In this document: piece after piece, positions 43,063-53,317 of the stretch
Layout: each line of letters starts with the position of its first letter
Numbering within the stretch: the first letter of the stretch is position 1
Assembly (NCBI GenBank): GCA_029876055.1
Contig: CM056875.1
Location: 7,031,001 to 7,095,000 of the forward strand
Direction of reading: 5' to 3'
Source: Madurella fahalii
Lineage: Eukaryota; Ascomycota; Sordariomycetes; Sordariales
DNA: 64,000 nucleotides
The notes under the pieces: model-generated
Databases searched by the model: none
What the model was told of the DNA's origin: nothing
Seen by the model: the letters and a program-made list of their open reading frames with translations, nothing else
Made by a program: the position numbers and the translations under genes

Positions 43063-43136
43063 TGTTGTTGTGTTGCAATTGCAGATAGTATTTGTAGGGT
43101 TGTAGAAAGTGGACCGTTCGCTTATAATGTACGTTA

Positions 43137-44919
43137 GACGAAAACCTGTCTAATCCACCTCTCACACTGTAGCCTACACCTCGTCCACGATGATCCCCGA
43201 ATCTACCCGTAAGGCCTTTACCGAGTCAGAGGTTGTTTCGGATTGCGAAGCAAACCGTGGTGGCACAACGACCTGCGCGGCATCCCTGGAGCAATCAGAG
43301 ACCGAGAAAAAAACACAACAGAATAAAAACAAAAAGAAAAAAAGAGGCCTCACGTCATGAACAAGACTCGTACTCCCTAGGAATGGTAAGAGCCCGGAGA
43401 GGAATCACCACTGCCCCCCAACCATCATTCTCCCGTTGTCGATGAACGTTGTTGCGTTTGCGGAGGATCTGGAAGTGGACGACCTGGAATACAGCTATGA
43501 CGAGGGTGGCAAAGGCCAGGACAACGGAAAAGACGCCAAATATGGTGTCTTGGGTGACGGAAGGGTTGTTTCTGGAGGATCTCTGGTCGTCCGCCCCTGT
43601 TGCTGTTGCCGTTGTGAACGGTACTAGTTGGTTCACCTTGCTGGTGGTGGTGAGACTCTCTAGGGTGGAGATGATTATGGTTGGAGATATGACGAGAGCA
43701 GGTAGGTCCCTAGAAACAGGTATAATACTTAGGTAGGGATAAAAAGGAAGGAAAGAAAATATCACGCGCGTGGCAGCCCGCTTGTTGTTTGCCGAGGAAT
43801 AGAGGCAATGGTGTGTGTGCACAGCGTAGGTAGGTACGGTGATTGTAAGAGTCGGTCATGGATTCTAGTGCCGTCATTGGTCGGGGGAGGGAGTGCCGCC
43901 CATGCGCCAGGGAGGGGGGAGGCAGTGCGGGCATTGGCCGGGGAAGGGAGTGCGGCCGTTGCCCGGGGGGGGGGGGGGAGTGGCTTAAGTCTGGGATAAA
44001 GCTCGGACCACTGACCCATTTCTTGCCCTTTTGAGCCCTCCTTAACAGCACATTTTACGTGTACATGCCTCAGCCAGACTGGCCACCCCCTCCCCTGTCA
44101 CGATGTATCGAAGTGGATACCGCCGTTGGATCACCCAGGAATGGAAAAAACAATTCTGCCCATTTTCTGACCCCGGACTGGCCAGTCTAGTGCAGGCCCA
44201 GTCGCAGTTGGGACGTAGGTATTGGGTTTACTGTTGGATGAAAGTACCTATCTTAGTGTAAATACAGGTTAGATCTACTACAATACGTCTACAGCTGCTA
44301 TAACACCAGTACACTCGCTATATATGTCCTCTAAAATATAAGATCGTTGTGTAGTGTCCTCATTAGTTGCTATTTTACCAAATTTTAGCCAACAAGTCTT
44401 CGTTGACCATTGCCTGGTGGGCGGCGGCATTATGAAGGCGGTGAGCCAAAAAGGCCCTTGAGTAGCCAAGACGCTAAAAAACAGTACATCGTCGCCCAGA
44501 CCAACCTTCAGAAGTATCAGACTGGACCAGTCGGACTGGCCAGTCAGTTCGTAATCTGGCTCTAATAAGACTTTTGACGCCCAAGCGATACGGACTTGTC
44601 TCCGCCAATGCCCTCGTCATCGCGCAAGCACTGCACAGAAAATGCCCGACCCAGTTCGTTGTTCGGCTATGAAACCGGTCAGTGAGTCGCTCGACAAAAT
44701 TTGAAAAAACCTAGTCGGCCAGAAGACCGAGCGGACGGAGAGTTTGAAGGTTAGGAAGCCTGATGCGGCTTGTGCTCGTGCACGTGGCAACAGGATGCCG
44801 ATTGCATCCGCGCTCTGATGTCGACAAAGCAAGAACCACGACGAATGACATTACGAGGAGGAGTTGAGAGGGCTACTTCTTCGAGGTCTCGCCCGCCTAC
44901 ACTCATCCGAGTCTATGTC
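43137..44919. other. Mostly gene-free stretch
   Basis: A minus-strand frame at 43355-43822 holds one strong hydrophobic helix (DTIFGVFSVVLAFATLVIAV) after a Ser/Thr/Asn-rich part and could be a small membrane protein, but the start is unclear and I do not call it. The rest shows only short chance frames and the minisatellite listed next. Confidence 0.35.
43873..43980. repeat. GC-rich minisatellite with poly-G end
   Basis: About three degenerate units of roughly 30-35 bp, each with a GGGAGTGCGG/GGGAGTGCCG core followed by GCATTGGCC-like text, ending in a run of G before 43980. Confidence 0.6.
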
Positions 44920-45222
44920 GCGGATACCGTGTATAAACTTATCTCCCTCCTCTATCTTGATCATTACGCTCACGACTGGACTCACGACCCCGACGCGGCC
45001 GGTGCATTTGCATTCTTTTACCCACAGCAGTTCTCCTCAGTGTGGGGCAAAGTGATCCATCCCAAAGGCAATCTCATTCTTATGGGCGAGGCAGCCAGTC
45101 ACCACCATGCATGGATCGTGGGTGCTTTGGAAAGTGCCGTATACGCGGTCTGCCTGTGGCTCACCACCCGCCGTAATGAGATAAAAGGTGCGGATGCAGC
45201 CATCAAGCTGCTTAGGACATAG
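44920..45222 (+). pseudogene. C-terminal relic of an L-amino-acid/amine oxidase
   Basis: The frame ends with the C-terminal signature of flavin amine oxidases: DPDAAGAFAFFYPQQFSSVW, then NLILMGEAASHHHAWIVGAL and ESAVYAVCLWL, matching GAFAFFGPGQF and FAGEATSxHHAWxxGALES of fungal L-amino-acid oxidases. The FAD-binding N-terminus and substrate domain are missing upstream. After the TAG at 45220 the same frame reads on with TPGNPFLGLPLYMDPNVIDW, hinting that the stop itself is a mutation. It is a fragment and not a working enzyme. Confidence 0.65.
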
Positions 45223-45696
45223 ACGCCCGGTAACCCTTTTCTTGGGCTGCCTCTGTACATGGACCCAAACGTCATTGATTGGTTGGGCATGAATACGGCC
45301 CTGGGGCTAGAGGAGGAGAAGGGGAGGCTAAGTAATAGGGGAGTGGCCGTCAGGGGATCATGGAACCAAGATCAATGAGCCGCAGGCCACGGGCACTGCA
45401 ATAGGACGGTGAATCAGACTGATGCGGGATTGGTTTGTGTTTGCAAAGCAGCAAGATTCGCGGCCATAGACTAGACCCATGGTGACCATTTGTAGGAAAA
45501 TAGTGGTAGTAGCAACCGAAGTTGACCGCTGTCCAACAAATATTTGAACACTGAAGTGGGGAAATATAGCCAATCGCATGGGTTAATTTGACTGGCTCTT
45601 TAAAGGATACTGGAGTCTGAAAATACAGGTAATCCCAACAACAGTCAGTTGGCGCCCATTTTCAAAAGCAACTTGAGCCCTTCATCCACGAATCAT
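45223..45696. other. Gene-free stretch
   Basis: The first 130 bp continue the amine-oxidase-like frame past a stop (see the preceding relic). The rest has no coding pattern. Confidence 0.4.
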
Positions 45697-46869
45697 TTAA
45701 TCAGGCGTAAGCCTTGGATGGTAATCGCTGTCCCAAAGCATGACCCAGAAGCCGGTGGCTGCCTCGCCCGGCATCTCCCCTTGTTCTGTAATCGGATACC
45801 AGAAAGTCATCATCTGCGGGTCTGATGAGGACTCCCAGGGTACGTCAAGTCCCGTTATCGATCTTTGTTGTCTTGCAAGCTGCCTGACACCACTGAATAT
45901 CTTCTCAGACATGCACAACATAATCCTCTTATTCGTGGCGGGCAGTTGGGCGATTGCTCGCAACATGGGGCCAAGGACGGCGTTCTCAACCTCTTCCTGG
46001 GGTATTGGACCTCCATGAGCCCGGTGGCCACCGAGGGTCCAGCGCAGATATCTCAGCTTGGGAAAAACGCGTGGTAGCAGGTCGACCTGCTCGTTGAAGG
46101 GTAGGACGTCCTTTATGGCAGGGGAGTAGTACGTTGAGGACACGGCCAGTGAGGTGATAAGTTGCAGGCCGGGGCCGATCAGCTGGGGTATTCCAGGCAT
46201 GGTATTCAGCTGGAGAAGTTCATTGAGTAATCGCCTGTTCTCGAGCAAGATGAGGTTCGTCGAGTAGAGGATGTAGAGGCCCTCATTGTAGCTAGGTGAG
46301 CAGGGTAGTTGAGTAAATGCCCCAGAGCCGTTCCATTATCAAGCGGAACCAACTTACGCCCGTTTACACGACAACAGAAAACCCATGGCCCCAACCCGGT
46401 CGCTATCTAGGAGCGGTCCTCGGTCAGTCGGCTCGCAGCACCAACAGCCGCCGCGCCAACAGTCATCCCAGAAGCGCGGATACCACAACCACAGATGTTT
46501 GAACTTGTCCGCGGCCTTGCGTTCGGCGTCGTTGGCATAACAAACACAGCTGTACCACGTCCAGTTCGGCACATCGGAATCTTGACCGTAAACAGTACGC
46601 GGTGGCGGTGATGCTAGCCAAGGAATCAGGCGGCGCCATCCCTGACGCGGCAGTTTCGACACCACTTGGCGGCTCCGGTAGCCCCGCGGGCGTGCGTCGA
46701 GGTGGATTTTGCGGTCGCCAAAGGCGTGTCGTAAGATCATTGCGCGGAGTTCTGGCGCGAGCGCAAATAAAGGCGACACGGTTTCTGGTGCCGTGTCCGT
46801 GTCGGCTGCGCGACTGCGGGGTAGAAACCACACTGAAAGCGAATTTCGTGTTCTTGTTCTTTGGACCAT
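45697..46869 (-). CDS. DUF7730-type fungal protein
   Basis: Exons 46869-46358 and 46291-45697 join across a 66-bp intron (GTAAGT donor, ACCTAG acceptor) into 368 residues. The start MVQRTRTRNS precedes SPLFALAPELRAMILRHAFG with DRKIHLD, the usual opening of this family, then AMGFLLSCKRAYNEGLYILY with STNLILL across the splice, and a C-terminal half with LRYLRWTLGG. Many copies of the family occur in Pezizomycotina; the fold resembles F-box-adjacent modules but no function is established. An upstream ATG at 47007 is in frame but the stretch before MVQRT looks like leader. Confidence 0.75.
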
Positions 46870-47313
46870 GGTTTTTATCGTGATTGTCAAAGGTGTACTA
46901 GATGAATAAGGTACTCGGCATGACGGGATGAAGTTCAATACTGTTACATACCGATAGCATTGCCTGATGATTATTTGATTCAGCTGAGAAACTGCCGCCA
47001 AGGCCAAATCATGCCCCGAGCGATCTCAGCCAGTCATGTGTTGGGGGCTAAAGTACAGGGGTCAGACGGCACTCATCATGGACTCCTTCTAAACTACCTC
47101 AACTAAAGTGTGCCAGAGAGCGAAAAAGAAAAAAGCGGCAGTTCCGGTGTATGACCTCCCAGCGAAGGAGACGTGGACTGGGTTGGACGTAGCAGTAATT
47201 TCAGCGTTGAAGGCATCAAAGGGGCGGCTTGGCTGGAGTTTTTAGCCAGTTGGTTGACAAACGGAAAGGAAACCCATCGGCAACATCTACCGGGAATGAA
47301 TCTCGAGCGCAAT
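46870..47313. other. Short intergenic stretch
   Basis: Upstream of the DUF7730 gene and beyond the 3' end of the next pseudogene. No feature was recognised. Confidence 0.4.
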
Positions 47314-48246
47314 CTACCAGTACCCGTACCAGTAGTGCGTTCCTTTCACCCTTGCACCCCAACAAGCCGTTCCTCCATCGCCATCATTTGCTTCTCCTTT
47401 CTCAGCCTGCTTCGCTTTGTTCTCTTTTTCTACATCGCTGACATCAAGAAGCGCGACGGAAATCTTGTCCAAAATCTCGTTTGGGTCCTTCATCAGGTAG
47501 AGTTCCTAGAAGTCGAAAGAGCCTATGAAGCAAGGAACGCAATCCTCTCCGTCCCCGACATTGACGAACCTGTGGCCTGGATGCTTGTTCTCAGCGCCAC
47601 CATAGACTTCAAGGACTTCCTTGTCAAGGTCAATGACATAGGCCCACTCGCACAACACGTCATCGTTGGCAAACTCCAAATCGAGCGACACAGGGATCCT
47701 CTTGGACTTCTGTCCGGTATCGCGCTCTGCCACATCCTCGGGTTCGGTTATAGCCGCGCGGGCAATGATACCTAAGATTCTGGACGAGGTGTTGTTGGAG
47801 AGGCTGGGGTAGAGCTGGTTGAGACCGTCCATGGGTTTTCGCTCCCAACCGAAACCGAAGTAGTCCAGCTCCCGTCGACTCTTGTCCCAGGCCCTGCACT
47901 CAGCCAAGATTGCATCGTACTCCTCCTTGGTAGGCTCGTAAACGTAGCTCATACCCGCTTTGAGCTACTTAATGTTGTGTGCGACGGACAGGAACTTGCA
48001 TAGCTTAACCCCTTGACTCTCCGGGTAACCATCCCACTGGCCGTACTGGGCGATCACCCATTTACCTTTCCAGGAGATGCTGCAACGTCTTGTTAGCGGG
48101 CTTCGTTTACTTGTGCGACACGGGAAGTCGATCAGGGCTAATTAATTGACAACGCACACGCAGGTATGGAACCACAATGCAGCCGGAAGAGAATGAATGC
48201 TCCCGAATCAAGAAAATACGTACCAGATGAGATGTTGGGTGGCCAT
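47314..48246 (-). pseudogene. Unnamed fungal protein family, two in-frame TAG codons
   Basis: Exon 1 (48246-48224, MATQHLI) and exon 2 (48079-47314) join across a 144-bp intron (GTACGT donor, CTAAC branch, TTGCAG acceptor) into exactly 263 codons with no indel. The product starts MATQHLICISWKGKWVIAQY and GQWDGYPESQGV, a pattern I know from unnamed ascomycete proteins, and later has LDLEFANDDVLCEWAYVIDL with DKEVLEVYGG. TAG codons stand at 47965-47967 (N-I-K-stop-L-K) and 47506-47508 (F-D-F-stop-E-L-Y), where CAG would give Gln. Coding continues sensibly after each. Two CpA-to-TpA changes in an otherwise perfect frame point to RIP-like mutation. Confidence 0.7.
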
Positions 48247-48889
48247 AGTAGCATTGATCGATTGAATCGACTTTGCCTGGATTTGGCTGGTGGTTGTTGT
48301 TTGTTGGCAGGTGAGTCGGTTGAAGGAAGGCTGTCGGAGTTCTGGAGGTGAAACACTGAAATCAAGTAAACTCCGGAGGACCCGAATAGTGCGCAATACG
48401 CGTTAACCTCTGGCGTGCTTTGTACAGCTCGTCTCTTACACAGTACAAAAAGTACGAATTTCACAAGTTTTACGCGACCAACAGGCCATGGCAGTATCGA
48501 GTCCACACTTACGGCATTCCAACAGCCAAATACACTTATGAAATCGCCTGCGCGTTCACTACGACAATTGTTCTGGATTTGCAGTCAACCCAGCTCCCTC
48601 CTCTGGCCACACAGTCTCCGATCTCCATCTTCAATCACGTCGTTTCAGCTCCCCGACATTGTCGAGCGATTCTAGCCCACTATGTCAGTCAAACCTGGAG
48701 ATATTCGCATCGGCGACAGCGACAGCGACAGCGATGTGGTCGTTTCCAAAGCCACCGTGCCTACTACTATCAAGCTGAAGGGCGACAAGGGTCTTGAGGA
48801 ATAATTAGCAGGCTGTCCACATCTCCACCACATTCATCATCCTGGAACGACCAAGGGCCAATGATATATATCCCCGCCTCAAGCTGCAT
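48247..48889. other. Gene-free stretch with one tiny open frame
   Basis: ATG 48682 to TAA 48804 encodes 40 residues with an acidic Ser/Asp repeat (GDSDSDSD) and a Lys-rich end. There is no supporting signal, so it is not called as a gene. Confidence 0.35.
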
Positions 48890-50724
48890 TCACGGCGTCG
48901 GAATCTTCGGCGAAGTGAGCGTGTCCTCATCATCGCCATTGCTCGCCGACCCCTCTCCAGGACAGACGTTGAACCAGGTCACCGCCGAGTTCTCGATGCT
49001 GTTCGTAACGTGCAAGTCGGCGCGGCCGTTGCCGTCCAGGTCGGGAAAGTGCTCGCAGCTGCCCTGCGCCGCGCACTGGTACACGGTGCCCTGTGGCTCC
49101 CAGGTGAAGGCGCTGCCGCTCGCGGGGACGGGGCCCCGGTTGTACCAGACCGATGCGTCTCCCGAGAACTTGTCCAGCCAGAGGAGGTCGGCCCTGCCGT
49201 CGCCGTTGACGTCGACGAAGCGGATGTTGGCGCGGTCCTTGCCCTCCGTCTTCTTGAACTGCGAGACGTACGTCAGGGTGTTGTCGTCGTTGTTGAGGTA
49301 GCCCCACGTGCGTCCGTCTTTCTCGATGCAGAGGTAGTCGGCCCTGCCGTCGCCGTCAATGTCGGCGAAGCGGACGGCAAGGTCGTGGATGCCCACTCCA
49401 TGCCGTTCGGGGCACGGGGCGTTGTTGGGCCCGGGCCCATCCAGCCAGTTGGTGACGCGGACGAAGTTGAGGGGTGAGAGTAAATCGCGGGTCAGCTCGT
49501 GTTGATTGATCCAGAGCCCTTCCATGTACCCGGTGTCTGGGTTGACGTAGATGATGTCGCAGATCCCGTCACCGTTCCAGTCCGCCAAGTGGAGATCACG
49601 ACGGTCGACCGGATAGCCGAGATACTCGGTTGCCGACCAGAATTTGTAGTTGACTCCCCAGTATGGTGATGACGGAGGGAAATGGCCGCCTAGGCTTTCG
49701 TAAACGCGCATGGAACCGGTGGAATGGACCCGGACGTAGTCCATGGCGTTGTTTTCGCGGGACATCATTTTACAGTAACGATTTCCGTCAGCTGTCAGGG
49801 GAGTGGCCATGTCAATAAAAGCGTGGTAAACGATTTTGTTCAAGGTTAGCATTTACCTTTCAACTTGTGGCACCACCGCCCGTATTCTTCCAGACGTGAA
49901 CTGTGTAGGTAATGTTGGAATACTCAACCCAGACGTAGTCCAAGCGCGCACGGAGCGTGAAAGCCCACGGTGAATTGTAAACGTTGACAAAGTGGATGAA
50001 TCACGGCCGACTTCCTTACCCATGCCGAAGTGTGTATGGCCTACGCCATCGGCAATGTTCATTCCTGCGCGCCAGAGAGGCGCCAATGTCCCCTTGGTGC
50101 AACCACGGTTGTTCGTGTACGTCCACGTCCTGCCTGTGTTGTCCACCCACAACCAGTCATCTTAACCCTAGCGAGGGAATTAGAAGTTAGTCCTCGCAAG
50201 ATAGAAAAGGAATAAGGAGAAGAACATCCAGGGGAGGGAATCAGAGAGAGGGGAATGCCTACATCACCGTTTATATCAGCAAATCGAACGCCATCCACAT
50301 CGCCCATGCCCTTCCCGGTGAAGACGACACCGAGAGCTTGCCAATAATCAGACAGACTCCCTTGTCCTCCATTCCGCCAGCACGAAACGTCACCGTTGTC
50401 GGCAATGGTGCACGAGGATTTTCGGGGCTTTGCCGCGATATGCAGATTCGCCATGATACTTTCTCGACTGGCACGAGAGAGTACGGATATGGGTAGCCAG
50501 CTTGGTTTTGAGGAGAATGCTGCGCGTGAGCGAGGCGACGGGGGTGTCGATAAGGCTTCCCAGCCGTGACATTGTCCCCAGTTGAAGGAAATGGCCGTGT
50601 AGAGACGAGGCTGGGCGAGTCGATGCAGATGCGGATGAACAAGTGAGATGGCATGAAGATCAGTTTGCGACAAGTACTGCAGAATCAAGAGTTGGACATC
50701 CTCGTTGCATGAGAGGAGATTCAT
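48890..50724 (-). pseudogene. F-box N-terminus joined to FG-GAP/VCBS repeat protein, broken
   Basis: From ATG 50724 the first 50 residues are F-box-like (EDVQLLILQYLSQTDLHAIS, LVHPHLHRLAQPRLYTAISF). After about 100 residues the reading becomes the FG-GAP repeat tail common in fungal SGNH esterases: NGDVSCWRNGGQGSLSDYWQ, GKGMGDVDGVRFADINGD, DWLWVDNTGRTWTYTNNRGC, YCKMMSRENNAMDYV, LHLADWNGDGICDIIYV, VRFADIDGDGRADYLCIEKD, IRFVDVNGDGRADLLWLDKF and DLDGNGRADLHV, with several DxDGDGxxD calcium-type loops. A probable intron (about 50166-50252) is followed by TAA where D-G-x-D-D-W-L expects a residue. Frameshifts sit near 50005 and 49868. The esterase domain is missing. Both parents are recognisable, but the fusion is unusual and not functional as it stands. 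Confidence 0.65.
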
Positions 50725-50889
50725 CGTCTGTTAAAGCAGCAAGAAATCAGTATCACAGCTGTACATGTAGCCTTGTTGTTCTGAGTGGGACCTACCATGG
50801 TGGCGGTGATTTTGCTCAGCTTCGAGTCCTGTTCTTGCTTCGAGTGGTAATTAGTATAGGCTGGGGTGTCTTGTGGAAGAGTTGTGGTA

Positions 50890-51541
50890 TAGAACATGCC
50901 TTCTCCAGTCGGCGGTTCAGCGCATGTCCCCAGGTGACGACAGCTAGCTTGGCCGTGACGTAGCGGCAGAAGCCGTAGCCCGCGTTGTCGGCGACGGCGG
51001 TATCGTCGGGCGCCGGGTAACGAGGAGCTCGAGCTTTTCGGGGTTGGTGGGAATCGAGGGCGGGATGACCTCGAGGTTGTTCTTGCCGGGCTCATGAGCG
51101 TCGCTAGCAAACAACACGATGCGTCCACCGTCCGGGCCGAAGCTGTTGAGCAGCCGCAGCACCAAGGCCACATGGGCGAGATGGCAGACTTGCATCGACT
51201 TCTCGTAGCCATCGTCCGTCATCTCGAGAGTGCCCAACAAGTTCCAGTAGCATGCGTTGCAGACGATGCCGGCTAGTTGGGGCAGGCTGCCTTGGGAAAT
51301 CTCAGCCACGATGGCGTCGGTAAACCCGTGTACTGCCTTGAGAGAGGCAGTACACGAGTTTACCGATTACATGGCGCAATGCTTTGGTGTGGACATTGTC
51401 GTCGCCATCATTGCGGACCGTCAGCACCAGCGTGAAGATAGGGAAGTGGGTGAGGAGGTACTCCACAGCAAGGATGGCCAGGGAGCTATTCGCGCCAGTA
51501 AGGATAATGGTACCGGTCATGGCGCTGCTCAGGGCTGCCAT
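50890..51541 (-). pseudogene. Short-chain dehydrogenase/reductase, broken
   Basis: From 51541 the reading gives MTGTIILTGANSSLAILAVE, with the TGAxxxLG-like nucleotide motif altered (TGANSSLA). After a disrupted stretch comes EISQGSLPQLAGIVCNACYW (NAG region, changed to NAC), then VLRLLNSFGPDGGRIVLFAS and, one frame over, DNAGYGFCRYVTAKLAVVTW, where Tyr-x3-Lys is the SDR catalytic pair. These match fungal SDRs of the oxidoreductase type. The break between the first and second parts coincides with a hairpin at 51318-51365. Several frameshifts; not functional. The F-box/FG-GAP pseudogene begins about 170 bp downstream on the same strand. Confidence 0.65.
51318..51365. repeat. Hairpin with 21-bp arms in the SDR pseudogene
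   Basis: Arms 51318-51338 and 51345-51365 are inverted copies (GTAAACCCGTGTACTGCC versus inverted GTAAACTCGTGTACTGCC) with one mismatch and a 6-bp loop. Confidence 0.85.
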
Positions 51542-53317
51542 GTCTATTTTGGTAAATTTGAGAGCAACCGATCTATAGCTGTGCTTTTTAACCTCGCTAG
51601 CCGCCTGCGACTTTGTCCTCTGTTTTGTACGGTATGCACGGCATGTCCGGGAAACAATTGAGGTCTAGCTGTGCTCTGCGCCCCTTCACGCATGCTTGTT
51701 GGCGATTTAGGAAGACGAGGTTGGTGTAATTGGTTCGTTTGATCACCGCTGCCGTCGAAAGATCCCACCTCCGAGTCCCATAGTCCGCTTTGAAGCCCGT
51801 CAGAAAAAAAAATTGATGCCAAACATGGGCAAGTCCCAGATCACGGATGACACCTGCTTTATACGTATGATTTATAATCAAGATTGTAAACTGGGGTCGT
51901 GCGCAGATGCCGGGGCTACGAAGCTCGGTTTTATTAATTATGACGGGCGGGTGTTCAGGTTTTGTGCTTGTCAAGTTTAGAGTTGTTCCGCCCGACGCGG
52001 CCGGGGGTGCAGCCACGTCACCTTCGAGCTCGAAGACGCGTCCGTTTCCGCTGTATTGTTACCGCGTGAAAATTTTGTCGAGACGTCGGAATTGTAAAAG
52101 TGGCGTCTCTGGGGATAGTGGTACGTAGGACGATGGTTTGAGTTCGCAGAGTTGCGTTGCCGTCCCCGTCCAGGTGTCAACCGACGACGCCCGGCCGACG
52201 CCGTCAGACCAGGGTGCCGATGGGCAGCACAACGGTATCCATTGCGCTTTGCCCATCAAAGTCTATAACTCTATGGTTGCTTGGCCGAGACCCAGCCTGA
52301 GGAACGGCAGCGCAGACCACAGGATTCCGACTGGTCCTCGTCCCGGGGATTACAAACATGTATTCGGCCAATTGCGCGGCATCATCCTCTATAAACAAGC
52401 ATGCTGCATTATAAATTTCCGTCTCATGAGTACAGGAGATCTCCTAGCTCATGGCCGAGACGAAGTTGACACGGCAGGCTTGGGTGTTGCAGACGGGAAC
52501 CATGCACCCTTTTGTCGTCACCCTGCTTACTTGAGGTAAGCTGATGCTCCATTACCCCGCGCTCGTGTAACTGCGGCCGATGAGGGGATCAACAAAAAGT
52601 TACTAAACGCTGGGCCACAGAATGCACCGTCGCGGGGCGCGGGTAGTACGCAACCAGGTACCCCGCGATGCCTCGGCTACAGGGGGTTTTCAATCCATTA
52701 CACTACCTGAGGCCGAAACCAACACGCCGCTGCAGAGCGAGAGAAACATCTGCCGGCGACCAGTGTCGGCCTCAGCTACGGGCAATGCAATCAAGTTGCT
52801 GGCCTGCAAAGTGAGCATTTTAACCGTGAACCTGCCAGAGAAGGGATGGTATGCTCTGCCGTGTCATCCTAGTGCAGATTCCCTACAGTAATGTATGACG
52901 CCCACCGATAACTGAGGGGTCAGAAGCCTAGAAACCGCATCTCGGCAAACCCCTGGAACTGCCATGCCTTTTGCGGCACGAGGTTGCAGCACAACCGCGC
53001 CATGCGCTCGGATTCTCCAAATCGTGTACGACACGACCACAACAGGGCCTATACCTCCTTAGACCAGTTAGCCGACGCCTTCTTGTCTTGCACCATGCAT
53101 GCCCCGCTCTGCCGACGTTGCTATGTTGGAGACGGGGACAGGGATCCCATTATTCAGCAGGATACATTAAGATAAAGGACCCTTCGAGCGTCGGGTAGAT
53201 ATGTATCTCCACGTCTCGTCTTTTGCCTTTACTCAATAGTGTATAGTTCTGCACCAGCTCACCCATCCTTCCACGAAACCCCACCCAGCCGTCAAAGCCT
53301 CTGGTTCCCTTCTAACC
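51542..53317. other. Gene-free stretch
   Basis: About 1.8 kb. Frames such as 52138-52539 (+) have no recognisable domain. The last few hundred bases are the promoter side of the aldehyde dehydrogenase gene, with a CA/CT-rich leader before its ATG. Confidence 0.4.

Larger units (their letters stand above)
40860..43134 (+). mobile_element. Pogo/Fot1-type DNA transposon with TIRs and TA duplication
   Basis: The 2275-bp element has 26-bp terminal inverted repeats (40860-40885 and 43109-43134, one mismatch, starting ACGTACATTATAAGCGAA) flanked by TA on both sides (40858-40859, 43135-43136), the pogo target. The inner half of the left TIR is repeated once in tandem (to about 40908). It encodes one transposase (listed separately) and is interrupted by a solo LTR. 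Confidence 0.9.

Noticed and set aside
48682..48804. 40-codon Ser/Asp-rich frame
   Set aside because: Too short, with no supporting context beyond a clean start and stop.
52138..52539. 133-codon plus-strand frame
   Set aside because: No recognisable family and no coding bias over the opposite strand.
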